64,000 bases of DNA, from assembly GCF_001468225.1 (NCBI RefSeq), contig NZ_LNRU01000007.1, positions 186,001-250,000 on the forward strand. Reading direction: 5' to 3'. The notes beneath the pieces are model-generated. The model saw nothing but the letters and a program-made list of their open reading frames with translations. It searched no databases and was not told the origin of the DNA. The translations under genes were made by a program, and so were the position numbers. How positions within the stretch are numbered: the first letter of the stretch is position 1; the number at the start of each line of letters is the position of its first letter. Below are positions 44,022-53,353 of the stretch, one piece after another. The stretch is from Sphingopyxis sp. H053. GTDB lineage: Bacteria > Pseudomonadota > Alphaproteobacteria > Sphingomonadales > Sphingomonadaceae.

Positions 44022-44139
44022 TAAGCCGCATCCTTCGTCCCGGGTAAGGCTGCTAGCATGCGCGGGCGGCTCCTGCCGATGTTCGCCGGCTTCGGTCCGC
44101 TCGCAACGCGAGCCGGATTTCTTTCGAAGGAGAATGATC

Positions 44140-44799
44140 ATGCAGAAGAAGAGTGACGGCCAGCTGCAGGATGATGTGGTCGCCGAACTCGAATGGGATC
44201 CGAGCGTCGATCACGCCGATATCGGCGTGTCGGTCAATGACGGCGTCGTGACGCTGGCGGGCTATGTGAAGAGCTTCCCGCAGAAGGTCGCGGCCGAGCG
44301 CGCCGTACGGCGGGTCGTGGGGGTTCGCGCGCTCGCCGAGGAGCTGAAGGTGCGCTTCGCGTCGGATCCCAAGACCGCCGATCATGAGATCGCCAAGCGG
44401 ATCGTCGACATGATCGGCTGGACGGTCGCGATCCCCGAGGGGCAGATCAAGGTGAAGGTCGAGCGCGGCTGGGTCACGCTGACCGGCACCGTCGACTGGC
44501 ACTTCATCGCAAAGGAAGTCGCGCGCGCCGCGGGGCAGATATCGGGGGTCACCGGCGTCTCGAACCTGATCAAGGTCGGCGATATTCCCACCCCTGCCGA
44601 CGTCAAGGCGCGGATCATGGCGGCATTCAAGCGCCAGGCGGGTCTCGACGCAAGCGGCGTATCGGTCACCACCGAGGGCAGCACGGTCACGCTGCGCGGC
44701 CGGGTCAAGGCGTGGGGCGAGCGGCGCATGGCCGAGCTCGCTGCCTGGTCGGCGCCCGGCGTGACCGACGTCGAGGATTATCTCGCGGTCGACAGCTGA
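44140..44799 (+). CDS. BON-domain protein, three repeats (copy 2)
   Basis: 219 residues, similar over its whole length to the protein at 23951 (both read KKxDGQLQxDVxxELEW near the N-terminus and have three BON repeats). Start chosen at ATG 44140, seven bases after AGGAG; an ATG at 44134 is too close to the ribosome site. A terminator follows. The duplication of this gene with its promoter motif suggests dose or condition-specific use. Confidence 0.9.
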   Translation: MQKKSDGQLQDDVVAELEWDPSVDHADIGVSVNDGVVTLAGYVKSFPQKVAAERAVRRVVGVRALAEELKVRFASDPKTADHEIAKRIVDMIGWTVAIPEGQIKVKVERGWVTLTGTVDWHFIAKEVARAAGQISGVTGVSNLIKVGDIPTPADVKARIMAAFKRQAGLDASGVSVTTEGSTVTLRGRVKAWGERRMAELAAWSAPGVTDVEDYLAVDS

Positions 44800-44831
44800 T
44801 CCCGCTGGCCTGGGGAAGAGGCGACCCCCCT

Positions 44832-44865
44832 GCGGCCGTCCGGACATCCGGGCGGCCGCCTTTCC
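44832..44865 (+). terminator. Terminator of BON gene 2
   Basis: 12-bp stem (GCGGCCGTCCGG with CCGGGCGGCCGC, one wobble, loop ACAT) then CTTTCC. Confidence 0.65.
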
Positions 44866-44866
44866 A

Positions 44867-44885
44867 TCCGTATCATTGCGCATAT
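44867..44885. promoter_or_regulatory. Tandem TNCGTA-type site upstream of universal stress protein 1
   Basis: TCCGTA-TCA-TTGCGCATAT, 52 bp before the start. Confidence 0.55.
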
Positions 44886-44937
44886 CGGCCTCGGCTGACG
44901 ACACATAGTCTCGGTGCAGAAACCAAGGAGACGGCTC

Positions 44938-45732
44938 ATGAAGAATATCCTGTTGCTCGTACATGACGACCATGGCCAGGAAGCTCGCCTGCAGGCGGCG
45001 CTCGATATCACCCGCGCGGTCGAAGGCCATCTGACCTGCATCGACGTCACGCCCTATCCGCTCATCGCCGGTGACGGGTTCGGCTTTGCCGAAACCGTCG
45101 TCATCCTCGACGAGCGCGAAAGCGAGGCGAAGAACAAGTCGGTGATCAGCGAGCGCCTGTCGCGCGAGGATGTCAGCTGGAGCTGGATCGACGCGATGGA
45201 CGAGATCGCGAATGCGGTACTCGATGCAGCCGACCTCGCCGACCTCATCATCCTCAATCGCGCGCTCGACGGCTTTCCGATGCCCGACATGCGCGACATC
45301 GCGAGCCGCATTGTCGCGCGCGCGAGTGCGCCCGTGCTGGCGGTGCCCGAGACGCTCGAACGCTTCGAGCTCGAGCGCGCGCTCGTCGCGTGGGACGGTC
45401 GTCCCTCGGCGGCGGCCGCGCTCCGCGCCGCTGTACCGCTGCTCGCCTTCGCGAAAGAGGTCGAGATCTTCACCGCGCAAGGGTCCGACAATCATATCGT
45501 GCCCGAGGATGCCGCGGCCTATCTGTCGCGCCACGGCATCGCGGCAAATGTGCGCAAGACCGACATCGGCAAGTTTCACGCCGATTTCCTGATCTCGGAC
45601 GAGGCAAAGATGTTCCGCGCCGATTATATCGTGATGGGCGCCTACGGCCGCGGCCGGCTGCGCGAGACCTTCGGCGGCACCACGAAGAATCTGCTGACGA
45701 AGAGCAAATTCCCCCTGCTCATGAGCCATTGA
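44938..45732 (+). CDS. Universal stress protein (tandem Usp domains) 1
   Basis: 264 residues with two Usp folds; the N-terminal domain (MKNILLLVHDDHGQEARLQAAL) is divergent and the C-terminal one carries the nucleotide-binding ending YIVMGAYGRGRLRETFGGTT then NLL. AAGGAG precedes ATG 44938. Stress proteins of this type help survival under low energy or low oxygen. It resembles the copy at 48519. Confidence 0.92.
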   Translation: MKNILLLVHDDHGQEARLQAALDITRAVEGHLTCIDVTPYPLIAGDGFGFAETVVILDERESEAKNKSVISERLSREDVSWSWIDAMDEIANAVLDAADLADLIILNRALDGFPMPDMRDIASRIVARASAPVLAVPETLERFELERALVAWDGRPSAAAALRAAVPLLAFAKEVEIFTAQGSDNHIVPEDAAAYLSRHGIAANVRKTDIGKFHADFLISDEAKMFRADYIVMGAYGRGRLRETFGGTTKNLLTKSKFPLLMSH

Positions 45733-45762
45733 TCGGTGGCCCCCGGCCCTGTTTTCCGGCTT

Positions 45763-45792
45763 CGGGCTCGCACCTCCGAAAGGGCGAGCCCG
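45763..45792 (+). terminator. Stem-loop after universal stress protein 1
   Basis: 9-bp stem (CGGGCTCGC with GCGAGCCCG) with a 12-base loop; no U-run follows, so a weak terminator or processing site. Confidence 0.4.
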
Positions 45793-45862
45793 ACAATTCT
45801 GCAAGACCTGGCCGGTAGCGGCCGGAAACCTGCCGCCATGCCAAAGCTTCGATAACGGGACC

Positions 45863-46282
45863 ATGGACATGTTGATCGCCCGATCGGGTTGGAGCGAGGC
45901 ACCGCCGACCATTCTTATCGTCGAGGATGACCCGGCAGTGCGCCGCTCGCTCCTCCTGCTTCTGCAGGGACGCGGATTTGCGGTGAAGGCCTGGCCCGCC
46001 GCCGATCCCGCGCTCGCCGAGGCGGCGCGTGCCGCGCCCGACTGCCTGATCGTCGATTACCGGCTCGAGAGCAGCGACGGGATCGCGATGCTGCGCGCGC
46101 TGCGCGCGCAGGGCTGGGATGGGCCGGCCATCCTGATCTCCGCCTATCCGTCCGGGGAGCTGAGCGCGCGCGCGCGCGAGACGGGCTTCGCGCTCGTTCT
46201 GGAAAAGCCCTTGCGCGAGCATATGCTTGTCGACGCCGTGACGAGGCTCACGCGCAGCGGCACGCCGCCCGCAAGCCCTTGA
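45863..46282 (+). CDS. Single-domain response regulator
   Basis: 139 residues, receiver domain only. Acidic pair in ILIVEDDPAVRRSLLLLL, phosphorylation Asp in CLIVDYRLESSDG, switch Ser in ILISAYPSGE and Lys in LVLEKPL. There is no output domain, so it may relay phosphate or act as a FixJ-like competitor for a kinase. No adjacent kinase gene. Confidence 0.9.
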   Translation: MDMLIARSGWSEAPPTILIVEDDPAVRRSLLLLLQGRGFAVKAWPAADPALAEAARAAPDCLIVDYRLESSDGIAMLRALRAQGWDGPAILISAYPSGELSARARETGFALVLEKPLREHMLVDAVTRLTRSGTPPASP

Positions 46283-46304
46283 GGTCTTGTCCGGCCGCGC
46301 GCAG

Positions 46305-46505
46305 CTATTCGGGATATTCGCGCGGCGTGGTTTCGGGATGGCTGTCGGGAAGCACCGGTGCCTCCGGCGACGTGCGCAGCGGCTGGCGATCGGGGTCCGG
46401 TGCAGGCGTCTCCGGATAGGCCTTGTCGGGCTGCGCCGGCGGGTCGCAATCGGGACATTCGGGAGGGCGCGCCGCGCTGGCGGGGTCTCGCTCGAAACGA
46501 TCCAT
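46305..46505 (-). CDS. Pro-rich small hypothetical protein (66 aa)
   Basis: Acidic, Pro-rich (RPPECPDCDPPAQPDKAYPE and onward), with one C-x2-C pair. AGGAG lies nine bases before ATG 46505. Possibly disordered; function unknown. Confidence 0.5.
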   Translation of the reverse strand: MDRFERDPASAARPPECPDCDPPAQPDKAYPETPAPDPDRQPLRTSPEAPVLPDSHPETTPREYPE

Positions 46506-46570
46506 GGCAGTCTCTCCTGACAGGCCGATCTGGCCTTCGCCACTTTCGCGCCGCCGGTGCGGGCGCGCCA

Positions 46571-47587
46571 TTAGGGATTCCCCCTAGCCGCGCCCTCGGG
46601 GACGAGGACGAGCGCGCCTTCGACTTCGCCGGCGCGCAACCGGTCGAGCGCGCGATTGGCGTCGGCGAGCGGTAGCGCGGTGACATGCGTCCGCACGCCG
46701 CAGCGCGCCGCGGCTTCGAGAAACGCTGCGCCATCGGCACGAGTCAGATTGGCGACCGACCGGATAGACCTTTCCTCCCAGAGATCGGCATAAGGAAAGG
46801 ACGGGATGTCGCTCATATGAATGCCGGCGCAGATGACGCGTCCGCCCTTGCGGACATGGCGTAGCGCTTCGGGAACCAGTGCTCCGACCGGCGCAAAGAG
46901 GATCGCTGCGTCGAGCGGGTCCGGCGGTGCTTCGGTCGACGCGCCCGCCCAGGCGCAACCGAGGCGGCGGGCGAAATCCTGACCAGCGGTATCGCCTTCG
47001 CGTGTGAAGGCGTAGACATCGGTGCCGTCGGCGATCGCGAGCTGCGCGAGAATATGTGCGGCGGCGCCGAAACCATAGAGGCCGAGCGCCTTCGCGCTGT
47101 CCGCCATGCGATAGGCGCGGTAGCCGATCAAGCCGGCGCAGAGCAAAGGCGCCGCATGAAGATCGTCGAAGGCGGCAGGGATTGCGAGGCAGAAGCGCGC
47201 ATCGGCGACGACATGCGAAGCGAAACCGCCGTCGCGCGTGAATCCGGTGAACTCGGGCGCGTCGCAGAGATTTTCATGGCCCGCAGCGCAATAGGGGCAG
47301 GTGCCGCAACTCCTGCCGAGCCAAGGCACGCCGACCCGCTCGCCAAGCCCGAACCGCGTGACGCCCGCGCCGAGTGCATCGACGCGGCCGACGATCTCAT
47401 GGCCCGGGACAATCGGATGCCGGCCGCTGATGTCGCCGTCGGCGATATGGAGATCGGTCCGGCACACGCCGCAAGCGGTGATCGCGATCCTGATTTCGCC
47501 GTCGGCCGGAGTCGGGATCGCGCGTTCGACGCGGTGTAGCGGTGCGCCCGGCGTGTCGAGCTGCATGGCATGAAAGCCTTGCTCCAT
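46571..47587 (-). CDS. Zinc-dependent alcohol dehydrogenase family protein (copy 2)
   Basis: 338-residue medium-chain dehydrogenase, AdhA/AdhP-like. Catalytic zinc ligand Cys39 (ITACGVCRTDLHI), GHEIVGRV, structural zinc cysteines (CGTCPYCAAGHENLC) and LLCAGLIGYRAYR. The dinucleotide loop is LGLYGFGAAAHIL. GGAG lies eight bases before the first ATG. Substrate unknown, ethanol or other alcohols likely. Confidence 0.9.
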   Translation of the reverse strand: MEQGFHAMQLDTPGAPLHRVERAIPTPADGEIRIAITACGVCRTDLHIADGDISGRHPIVPGHEIVGRVDALGAGVTRFGLGERVGVPWLGRSCGTCPYCAAGHENLCDAPEFTGFTRDGGFASHVVADARFCLAIPAAFDDLHAAPLLCAGLIGYRAYRMADSAKALGLYGFGAAAHILAQLAIADGTDVYAFTREGDTAGQDFARRLGCAWAGASTEAPPDPLDAAILFAPVGALVPEALRHVRKGGRVICAGIHMSDIPSFPYADLWEERSIRSVANLTRADGAAFLEAAARCGVRTHVTALPLADANRALDRLRAGEVEGALVLVPEGAARGNP

Positions 47588-47638
47588 TGGGAGTGTCTCC
47601 AGCCGGCTGCCTGCCGGGCGCCGACCCGATGGCCAAGG

Positions 47639-48184
47639 TCAGCGAAGCTCGAGTTCGAGCAGAGCGAGCGTGGCGTCGCCATCATAGTCGCTCGCCTTGA
47701 ACCCCAGCGTCCGCTCGACCTCCATCGCGCCTCGATTGGCGCGGCTCTCGATCGACCGCAACGTCTTGAGGCCGCGGGCGCGGGCGAGATCGACGGCATG
47801 ATTGAGGAGGGGCCAGCCGACGCCGCGTGTCTTATACGCCGGCGCGACCGAAATCGCGACCTCGGCGGTCACGAACGCATCGTCGGCAGCAATCAGCAGG
47901 CTCGCAATCAGCTCCGAGGTCGCGGCATCGAACGCGAGCAGATGCTCGCGGTGGCGATGATCGACACCGATCATCGCCGCGAGCTGGGCGCTCGACAGGT
48001 GCGACTGGCCGCTCAGGAAGCGGAACTGCATATCGTCCGCCGTCAGGCCGTCGAAGAAATGATTGACGATATCCGCGTCGCTCTCCGCGACCGGCCGGAG
48101 ACGAAGGTCGACGCCGCTGCGGGTCTGCAGGCAAGTCTCGGTCGCCTCGCTGAGCGTGGTGTCGGGCGCATTGGTGAGCGTCAT
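47639..48184 (-). CDS. GNAT-family N-acetyltransferase
   Basis: 181-residue acetyltransferase of the protein-acetyltransferase-like branch. Acetyl-CoA motif near VAPAYKTRGVGWPLLNHAVD, preceded by VRLRPxxE-like DLRLRPVAESDADIV and RFLSGQSHLS. Similar GNAT domains in hypoxia islands modify proteins such as acetyl-CoA synthetase; the target here is unknown. Its ATG overlaps the stop of a 55-codon frame upstream. Confidence 0.85.
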   Translation of the reverse strand: MTLTNAPDTTLSEATETCLQTRSGVDLRLRPVAESDADIVNHFFDGLTADDMQFRFLSGQSHLSSAQLAAMIGVDHRHREHLLAFDAATSELIASLLIAADDAFVTAEVAISVAPAYKTRGVGWPLLNHAVDLARARGLKTLRSIESRANRGAMEVERTLGFKASDYDGDATLALLELELR

Positions 48185-48348
48185 CCTCTGTCTCCTTGAT
48201 TTGGATCGGACCGCCGGAGCGGCGAAGGGCGAAGCGTGAGGGTGCCCGCGATACGGCTTTGCTCGCGTCGCGGGTCCGCCGGCGCGCGATTCACCGGAGT
48301 CCGGCGCGGGTGCGCGCGAAATGGGGTCAATGGACTGGGTCTCGGCAT
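48181..48348 (-). CDS. Short coupled reading frame (55 aa) upstream of the GNAT gene
   Basis: Starts at ATG 48348 (MPRPSPLTPFRAHPRR) behind AAAGGAG and stops at a TGA that overlaps the GNAT ATG. The peptide is Arg/Pro-rich and has no recognised domain. It may be a translation-coupling leader rather than a functional protein. Confidence 0.4.
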   Translation of the reverse strand: MPRPSPLTPFRAHPRRTPVNRAPADPRREQSRIAGTLTLRPSPLRRSDPNQGDRG

Positions 48349-48394
48349 CGCTTGCTCCTTTGCGACGTCAGGCTAACGCCCCGCGCGGTCGGCG

Positions 48395-48413
48395 CATTTC
48401 GTAATTATACGGA
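48395..48413. promoter_or_regulatory. Tandem TNCGTA-type site upstream of universal stress protein 2
   Basis: CATTTCGTAATTATACGGA, reverse TCCGTA-TAA-TTACGAAATG, 40 bp upstream of an FNR box in the same divergent region. Confidence 0.5.
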
Positions 48414-48452
48414 GCGACCCACTGTGCCGGCCGGCCTGAAAGCGCGGATTTG

Positions 48453-48466
48453 TTGATCAGGGTCAA
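48453..48466 (+). promoter_or_regulatory. FNR box upstream of universal stress protein 2
   Basis: TTGAT-CAGG-GTCAA, 52 bp before the start. Confidence 0.75.
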
Positions 48467-48518
48467 TGAAGGCGGCGCGCATAAGCGCTTCCCTCTCCAT
48501 CATGAAGGAGAGCAAGAC

Positions 48519-49328
48519 ATGCGAAATCTTTTGATTCACGCCGACGCCAGCCCGGCCATGGCCGCGCGCACCGAGACGGCGCTCGCTATCGGACGGCGCC
48601 TCGGCGCTCATCTCAGTTTCCTGATCTGCTCGCCCTTCCAGCAGTTCATCGCCTCCGATCCCTTCGGCGGCATGTATCTGGCGCGCGAACAGCTCGCCAA
48701 GGCGCAGCTTGCCGATGCCGAGCTCGAGACCCGGCTCGCGGCGCAGCTCGCGCGCGAGGATGTGCCTTGGGACGTCGCCATCGCCGACGGCGATGCGCTC
48801 GCGGCGCTCTCGCTCGCCGCGACGCTAGCCGATCTTGCCATCGTATCGCTCGGCCCCCGCGACCGGCGCGGCCTCGCTCAGCCGACGCTGGCGGGCGACC
48901 TCGCAATGACTGTGCCCGCGCCCGTGCTCGCGTTGCCCGCCGAAGGCCAGCCGCTCGACCTTGATGCCCCGGTGATGATCCTGTGGAACGGCAGCCCGCA
49001 AGCCGCGCACGCCTTGCGCGCCGCTGGGCCGTTGATGGCGGGCGCGGGCAGCGTGACGATGGTGCAGGTCGGGCCGGATGAGGGACGGGTGCCGGCCGAG
49101 GACGCGCTCTGCTATCTGTCGCGGCACGGCATTCATGCTGAGCTTCGCCGCCTCGATTGCGGGGCGCTTACGCCCGAGGAGATACTCGAGCGAACCGCGA
49201 AGGAAATGGCACCGGGGCTCATCGTGATGGGCGCCTATGGGCGTCCGCGGCTGCGCGAGACCCTGTTCGGCGGGGTGACGCGCTATCTGCTCGAAGCCGC
49301 GCCGGCGCCGCTCCTCCTCGCCCATTGA
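48519..49328 (+). CDS. Universal stress protein (tandem Usp domains) 2
   Basis: 269 residues, paralogue of the protein at 44938: N-terminal MRNLLIHADASPAMAART and a C-terminal GLIVMGAYGRPRLRETLFGG then VTRYLL nucleotide-binding ending. GAAGGAG precedes the ATG. Both an FNR box and a TNCGTA-type site lie upstream, so it should respond to oxygen loss by two routes. 31 bp before FNR gene 2. Confidence 0.92.
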   Translation: MRNLLIHADASPAMAARTETALAIGRRLGAHLSFLICSPFQQFIASDPFGGMYLAREQLAKAQLADAELETRLAAQLAREDVPWDVAIADGDALAALSLAATLADLAIVSLGPRDRRGLAQPTLAGDLAMTVPAPVLALPAEGQPLDLDAPVMILWNGSPQAAHALRAAGPLMAGAGSVTMVQVGPDEGRVPAEDALCYLSRHGIHAELRRLDCGALTPEEILERTAKEMAPGLIVMGAYGRPRLRETLFGGVTRYLLEAAPAPLLLAH

Positions 49329-49359
49329 CCGCGATGCCTGCCTGCCGGGCGCCCGGCGC

Positions 49360-50049
49360 ATGACCGATTGCCTGTCCTGCATCGTGCGCAACCGCGCCAT
49401 TTGTGCGAGCCTGCGGCCGGACGAGCTCCTGTTGCTCGGCCGGATGGGCCGGCGCCAGCGCGTGAGCAGCGGGCATACGCTCCTGTGGGAGGGCGACGAC
49501 GCGCCGGTCGTCGCCAATGTCCTTGAAGGCGTCCTGAAACTCGTCGCCGCCACCGCCGACGGGCGCGAGCAGATCGTTGGTATCGTCTTTCCCTCGGACT
49601 TCATCGGGCGGCCGTTCGGGAAGGAAAGCCCGTATAGCGTCAGCGCGATCAGCGCCGCCGAGCTTTGCATCTTCCATCGCGACCAGTTCGACGAGTTCGC
49701 CGCCGACCATCCCGATCTCCAACAAAAATTGCTGCGCCGCACGCTCGGCGAACTCGATCGCGCGCGCCGCTGGATGCTTCTGCTCGGGCGCAAGTCGGCG
49801 TCCGAGAAGGTTGCTTCCTTCCTGCTCGAAATGGCCGATCGCTTGTCGTCACCTCCCGGTGCGGCGGATACGGCGCGAGGCTTCGAGCTGCCCTTCGGCC
49901 GTCAGCAGATCGCCGACATCTTGGGTCTCACCATCGAGACCACGAGCCGCCAGTTCACCAAAATGCGCGCCGATGGCCTGATCGACCTTCCATCCCGCCG
50001 CAAGATCGTCATCAACGACCTTGCGGCTCTGAACGAAATGGCAGGCTGA
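49360..50049 (+). CDS. fnrN: FNR/FnrN-type oxygen-sensing regulator 2
   Basis: 229 residues, very similar to regulator 1 (HTLLWEGDxAPxVANVLxGV, REQIVGxVFPSDFIGRPFGK). Cluster cysteines Cys4, Cys7, Cys15 and the central Cys in AAELCIFHRDQF. The DNA-binding helix reads ETTSRQFTKM, the classic FNR E-xx-S-R pattern, so this copy should bind the TTGAT-type boxes seen in the window. It may be co-transcribed with the universal stress protein. Confidence 0.92.
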   Translation: MTDCLSCIVRNRAICASLRPDELLLLGRMGRRQRVSSGHTLLWEGDDAPVVANVLEGVLKLVAATADGREQIVGIVFPSDFIGRPFGKESPYSVSAISAAELCIFHRDQFDEFAADHPDLQQKLLRRTLGELDRARRWMLLLGRKSASEKVASFLLEMADRLSSPPGAADTARGFELPFGRQQIADILGLTIETTSRQFTKMRADGLIDLPSRRKIVINDLAALNEMAG

Positions 50050-50074
50050 CCGGCCAACGGCGCCAGTTGGGAGG

Positions 50075-50746
50075 TCAGAAACGAAAAGCGACGCCGGCGC
50101 TGATCACCCAGGGATCTAGCTTGTGCCGCGTCTTCAGCACCTCGGTCGTCCCGGCATACCATGTCGCGGTCGGACGCAGGAAATAGCGTTTGGCATCGAA
50201 GGATAGCGCGAGTCCCTTGTCGTTCACCGGAATATCGACCCCGGCCTGGAGCGCGGCGCCGAGCTTGTCGCCCATCTTCTGGCGGGTCGCGCCGAGCGAC
50301 CGGGTCGTGGCGCCGGGCTTTTCGTCGATGAAGATGAAGTAGCTCGGACCCGCCCCCACATAAGGCTGGATGCCGCCTTCCTTGCCGAAATGATATTTGA
50401 GCGTCAGCGTCGCGGGGACGATCTTGGCGTTCGACACCAACGTCGCGCCGCTCAGCGCGCCACGGCCGTTCACGTCATGCTGGGTCACCCCGGCAATCGT
50501 CTCGAGCGAGATATGGTCGGCGACATAATATTCGATCGCGACCGTCGGCGTCACATTGTCGTCGGCTTTCGTCTGCGTCCCGGCCGGCAGGCCGATCCCG
50601 TCGAGCTTGACGTCGCTGATCTTGCCGTCGGGCGCGACATAGGTCGCGAAAATCTTGAACTGGACATCGCCGGCCTTGGCCGCGGCCTGCCCGGGAATTG
50701 CGGCGGCGGCCGCCAGCGCGATCAGCGAGAGATGCTGTTTTTTCAT
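50075..50746 (-). CDS. ompW: OmpW-family outer-membrane protein
   Basis: Small eight-stranded outer-membrane barrel, 223 residues. Signal peptide (MKKQHLSLIALAAAAAIPGQ), then DVQFKIFATYVAPDGKISDV, NVTPTVAIEYYVADHISLET, VPATLTLKYHFG with GGIQPYVGAGPSYFIF and a C-terminal VISAGVAFRF ending in Phe. OmpW is induced under low oxygen in other bacteria; here its start faces an FNR box shared with ccoN. Confidence 0.93.
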   Translation of the reverse strand: MKKQHLSLIALAAAAAIPGQAAAKAGDVQFKIFATYVAPDGKISDVKLDGIGLPAGTQTKADDNVTPTVAIEYYVADHISLETIAGVTQHDVNGRGALSGATLVSNAKIVPATLTLKYHFGKEGGIQPYVGAGPSYFIFIDEKPGATTRSLGATRQKMGDKLGAALQAGVDIPVNDKGLALSFDAKRYFLRPTATWYAGTTEVLKTRHKLDPWVISAGVAFRF

Positions 50747-50824
50747 GGTCGTTGCTCCTTGCGTTGACCTGGGCTCCCTGCACCCGGCCTGGCCGCCGGG
50801 CATTGATGCCGCGCAATCTATTCG

Positions 50825-50838
50825 TTGATCCTGGTCAA
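50825..50838. promoter_or_regulatory. FNR box shared by ompW and ccoN
   Basis: TTGAT-CCTG-GTCAA, 79 bp from the ompW start and 80 bp from the ccoN start. Confidence 0.85.
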
Positions 50839-50917
50839 TGTTTTTGCCCCGCCGCACGGCCAAGAGCGGTCCTGAACCATGCGGCGTCAAAGCCGCGCGA
50901 AAACAGGGACAAGCGAT

Positions 50918-52576
50918 ATGGACACTCTGGTAGCAAAGGCGGGGGGCTGGCTCGGCCTGGCCCTGCTCGCGCTGGTGATGGCGGCGGTCGCGGTCGATGC
51001 GCCCTTCGCCGTCCATATGATCATCGTCGCGCTGGCCGCTTTGCTGATGCTCTGGACGACCGTGTCGCGCGCCGATTATGAGGCGATCGCGCGCGGGATA
51101 TTGAAGATGCCCGCCGATCAGGGCGTCTATGACGACGATCCGGTGCGTTGGGGGGTCGTCGCCACGCTGTTCTGGGGCATCGCCGGCATGGCGGCAGGCC
51201 TATTCATCGCATTGCAGCTCGCTTTCCCGGCGCTGAACCTCAATCTTGAATATACGACCTTCGGGCGCCTGCGGCCGCTGCACACCTCGGCGGTGATCTT
51301 CGCCTTCGGCGGCAACGCGCTGATCGCGACGAGCTTTTACGTCGTCCAGCGCACCTGCCGCGCGCGGCTCGCTTTCCCGACGCTCGCGCGCTTTGTCTTC
51401 TGGGGATACCAGCTCTTCATCGTGCTTGCCGCCACCGGCTATCTGATGGGCGTCACCGAGGCACGCGAATATGCCGAGCCCGAATGGTATGTCGACCTAT
51501 GGCTGACGATCGTCTGGGTCGCCTATCTGGTCGTTTTCACCGGCACGATCGTCAAGCGCCGCGAGCCGCATATCTATGTCGCTAACTGGTTTTACCTCAG
51601 CTTCATCGTCACCATTGCGATGCTCCACATCGTCAACAATCTGTCGGTGCCGGCGAGCATCTTCGGGTCGAAGAGCTATGCCGCCTTTGCCGGGGTGCAG
51701 GATGCGCTGACGCAATGGTGGTACGGGCATAATGCGGTCGGCTTCTTCCTGACCGCGGGCTTCCTCGCGATGATGTATTATTTCGTGCCGAAGCAGGCCG
51801 AGCGGCCGGTGTACAGCTATCGCCTGTCGATCATCCACTTCTGGTCGCTGATCTTCCTCTACATCTGGGCGGGGCCGCACCACCTCCATTACACCGCGCT
51901 GCCCGACTGGGCGCAGACGCTGGGCATGGTCTTTTCGGTGATCCTGTGGATGCCGAGCTGGGGCGGCATGATCAACGGTCTGATGACGCTCAACGGCGCG
52001 TGGGACAAGATCCGCACCGACCCGATCATCCGCATGATGGTGATGGCGCTCACCTTCTACGGCATGAGCACCTTCGAAGGCCCGATGATGTCGATCAAAT
52101 GGGTGAACTCGATGTCGCATTACACCGACTGGACGATCGGCCACGTCCACAGCGGCGCGCTCGGGTGGAACGGCATGATCACCTTCGCGGCTGTCTATTA
52201 CCTCGTGCCTCGCCTGTGGGGACGCGAGCGGCTCTACAGCCTGCGCATGGTCAACTGGCACTTCTGGCTCGCGACCGTCGGCATCGTTTTCTACGCCGCG
52301 TCGATGTGGGTCGCGGGCATCATGCAGGGCCTGATGTGGCGCGAATATGGAGACGACGGCTACCTCGTCTACAGCTTCGTCGAAAGCGTCGCGGCGATGC
52401 ACCCGATGTACCTGATCCGCGCCGCGGGCGGGGCGATGTATCTCGCCGGCTTCCTGATCATGGTCTTCAACGTCTGGGCGACGCTCAGCGGCAAGGTGCG
52501 CGCCGAAAAGCCGATGACCGAAACCCCGTACAACGCCGCAGCGGACCGCCCGCTCGCGCCCGTCCCTGCCGAATAA
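50918..52576 (+). CDS. ccoN: Cytochrome cbb3 oxidase subunit I (CcoN)
   Basis: Catalytic subunit of the high-affinity haem-copper oxidase, inner membrane, 552 residues. Ligand histidines are visible in [14 protein letters not shown] (low-spin haem), [16 protein letters not shown] and [15 protein letters not shown] (CuB) and [12 protein letters not shown] (haems). Start chosen at ATG 50918; a frame to 50879 adds a few residues without membrane features. First gene of the cco operon, with an FNR box upstream. Confidence 0.98.
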   Translation: MDTLVAKAGGWLGLALLALVMAAVAVDAPFAVHMIIVALAALLMLWTTVSRADYEAIARGILKMPADQGVYDDDPVRWGVVATLFWGIAGMAAGLFIALQLAFPALNLNLEYTTFGRLRPLHTSAVIFAFGGNALIATSFYVVQRTCRARLAFPTLARFVFWGYQLFIVLAATGYLMGVTEAREYAEPEWYVDLWLTIVWVAYLVVFTGTIVKRREPHIYVANWFYLSFIVTIAMLHIVNNLSVPASIFGSKSYAAFAGVQDALTQWWYGHNAVGFFLTAGFLAMMYYFVPKQAERPVYSYRLSIIHFWSLIFLYIWAGPHHLHYTALPDWAQTLGMVFSVILWMPSWGGMINGLMTLNGAWDKIRTDPIIRMMVMALTFYGMSTFEGPMMSIKWVNSMSHYTDWTIGHVHSGALGWNGMITFAAVYYLVPRLWGRERLYSLRMVNWHFWLATVGIVFYAASMWVAGIMQGLMWREYGDDGYLVYSFVESVAAMHPMYLIRAAGGAMYLAGFLIMVFNVWATLSGKVRAEKPMTETPYNAAADRPLAPVPAE

Positions 52577-52588
52577 GGAGCCCGGATC

Positions 52589-53353
52589 ATGGCCACCAGA
52601 CCCGCCAAACAGGGCTTCAGCCACAAGAAGATCGAACGCAATGTGACGTTGCTCGGCGCGCTCGCGCTGCTCACCGTCACCATCGGCGGCATCGTCGAGA
52701 TCGCGCCGCTTTTCTGGATCGACAACACGGTCGAGAAGGTCGAGGGCATGCGCCCCTATACCCCGCTCGAGCTCGCCGGACGCAACATCTACATGCGCGA
52801 GGGCTGCTACACCTGCCACAGCCAGATGATCCGTCCGTTCCGCGACGAGGTCGAACGCTATGGCCACTACAGCCTCGCCGCCGAGAGCATGTACGACCAC
52901 CCGTTCCAATGGGGGTCGAAACGCACCGGGCCCGACCTGGCGCGCGTCGGCGGCCGCTATTCGGACGAATGGCACAAGGCGCATCTGATCGACCCGCGCA
53001 GCGTCGTGCCCGAATCGATCATGCCGCCCTATGCCTTCCTCGCCGAACGCGATCTCCAGACGGGCGACATGGCGAACGACCTGACCGCGCTCTATCGCGT
53101 CGGTGTGCCCTATACGAAGGCCGACATCGCCAAGGCGAACGATGACATCCGGGCGCAGGCCGACCCCGATGCCGGCGCGGGCGATCTGCAGAAGCGCTAT
53201 CCGAAGGCGCAGGTCCGCGACTTTGACGGCGACCCCGCGCGCGTGACCGAGATGGATGCGCTGATTGCCTATCTTCAGATGCTCGGCACGCTGGTCGATG
53301 TCGACAAGGCGGCGCCGCAGGAACGCGCCGGCGAAACGGAGGCGGCGCGATGA
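52589..53353 (+). CDS. ccoO: Cytochrome cbb3 oxidase subunit II (CcoO)
   Basis: Membrane-anchored mono-haem cytochrome c, 254 residues. One N-terminal helix ([20 protein letters not shown]), haem site Cys73-Tyr-Thr-Cys76-His77 and distal Met likely in [11 protein letters not shown]. Passes electrons from CcoP to CcoN. Twelve bases after ccoN. Confidence 0.97.
   Translation: MATRPAKQGFSHKKIERNVTLLGALALLTVTIGGIVEIAPLFWIDNTVEKVEGMRPYTPLELAGRNIYMREGCYTCHSQMIRPFRDEVERYGHYSLAAESMYDHPFQWGSKRTGPDLARVGGRYSDEWHKAHLIDPRSVVPESIMPPYAFLAERDLQTGDMANDLTALYRVGVPYTKADIAKANDDIRAQADPDAGAGDLQKRYPKAQVRDFDGDPARVTEMDALIAYLQMLGTLVDVDKAAPQERAGETEAAR

Noticed and set aside
44053..45912. A 619-codon open frame antisense to the BON and Usp genes
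   Set aside because: Mirrors two real genes and is Arg/Asp/His-rich.
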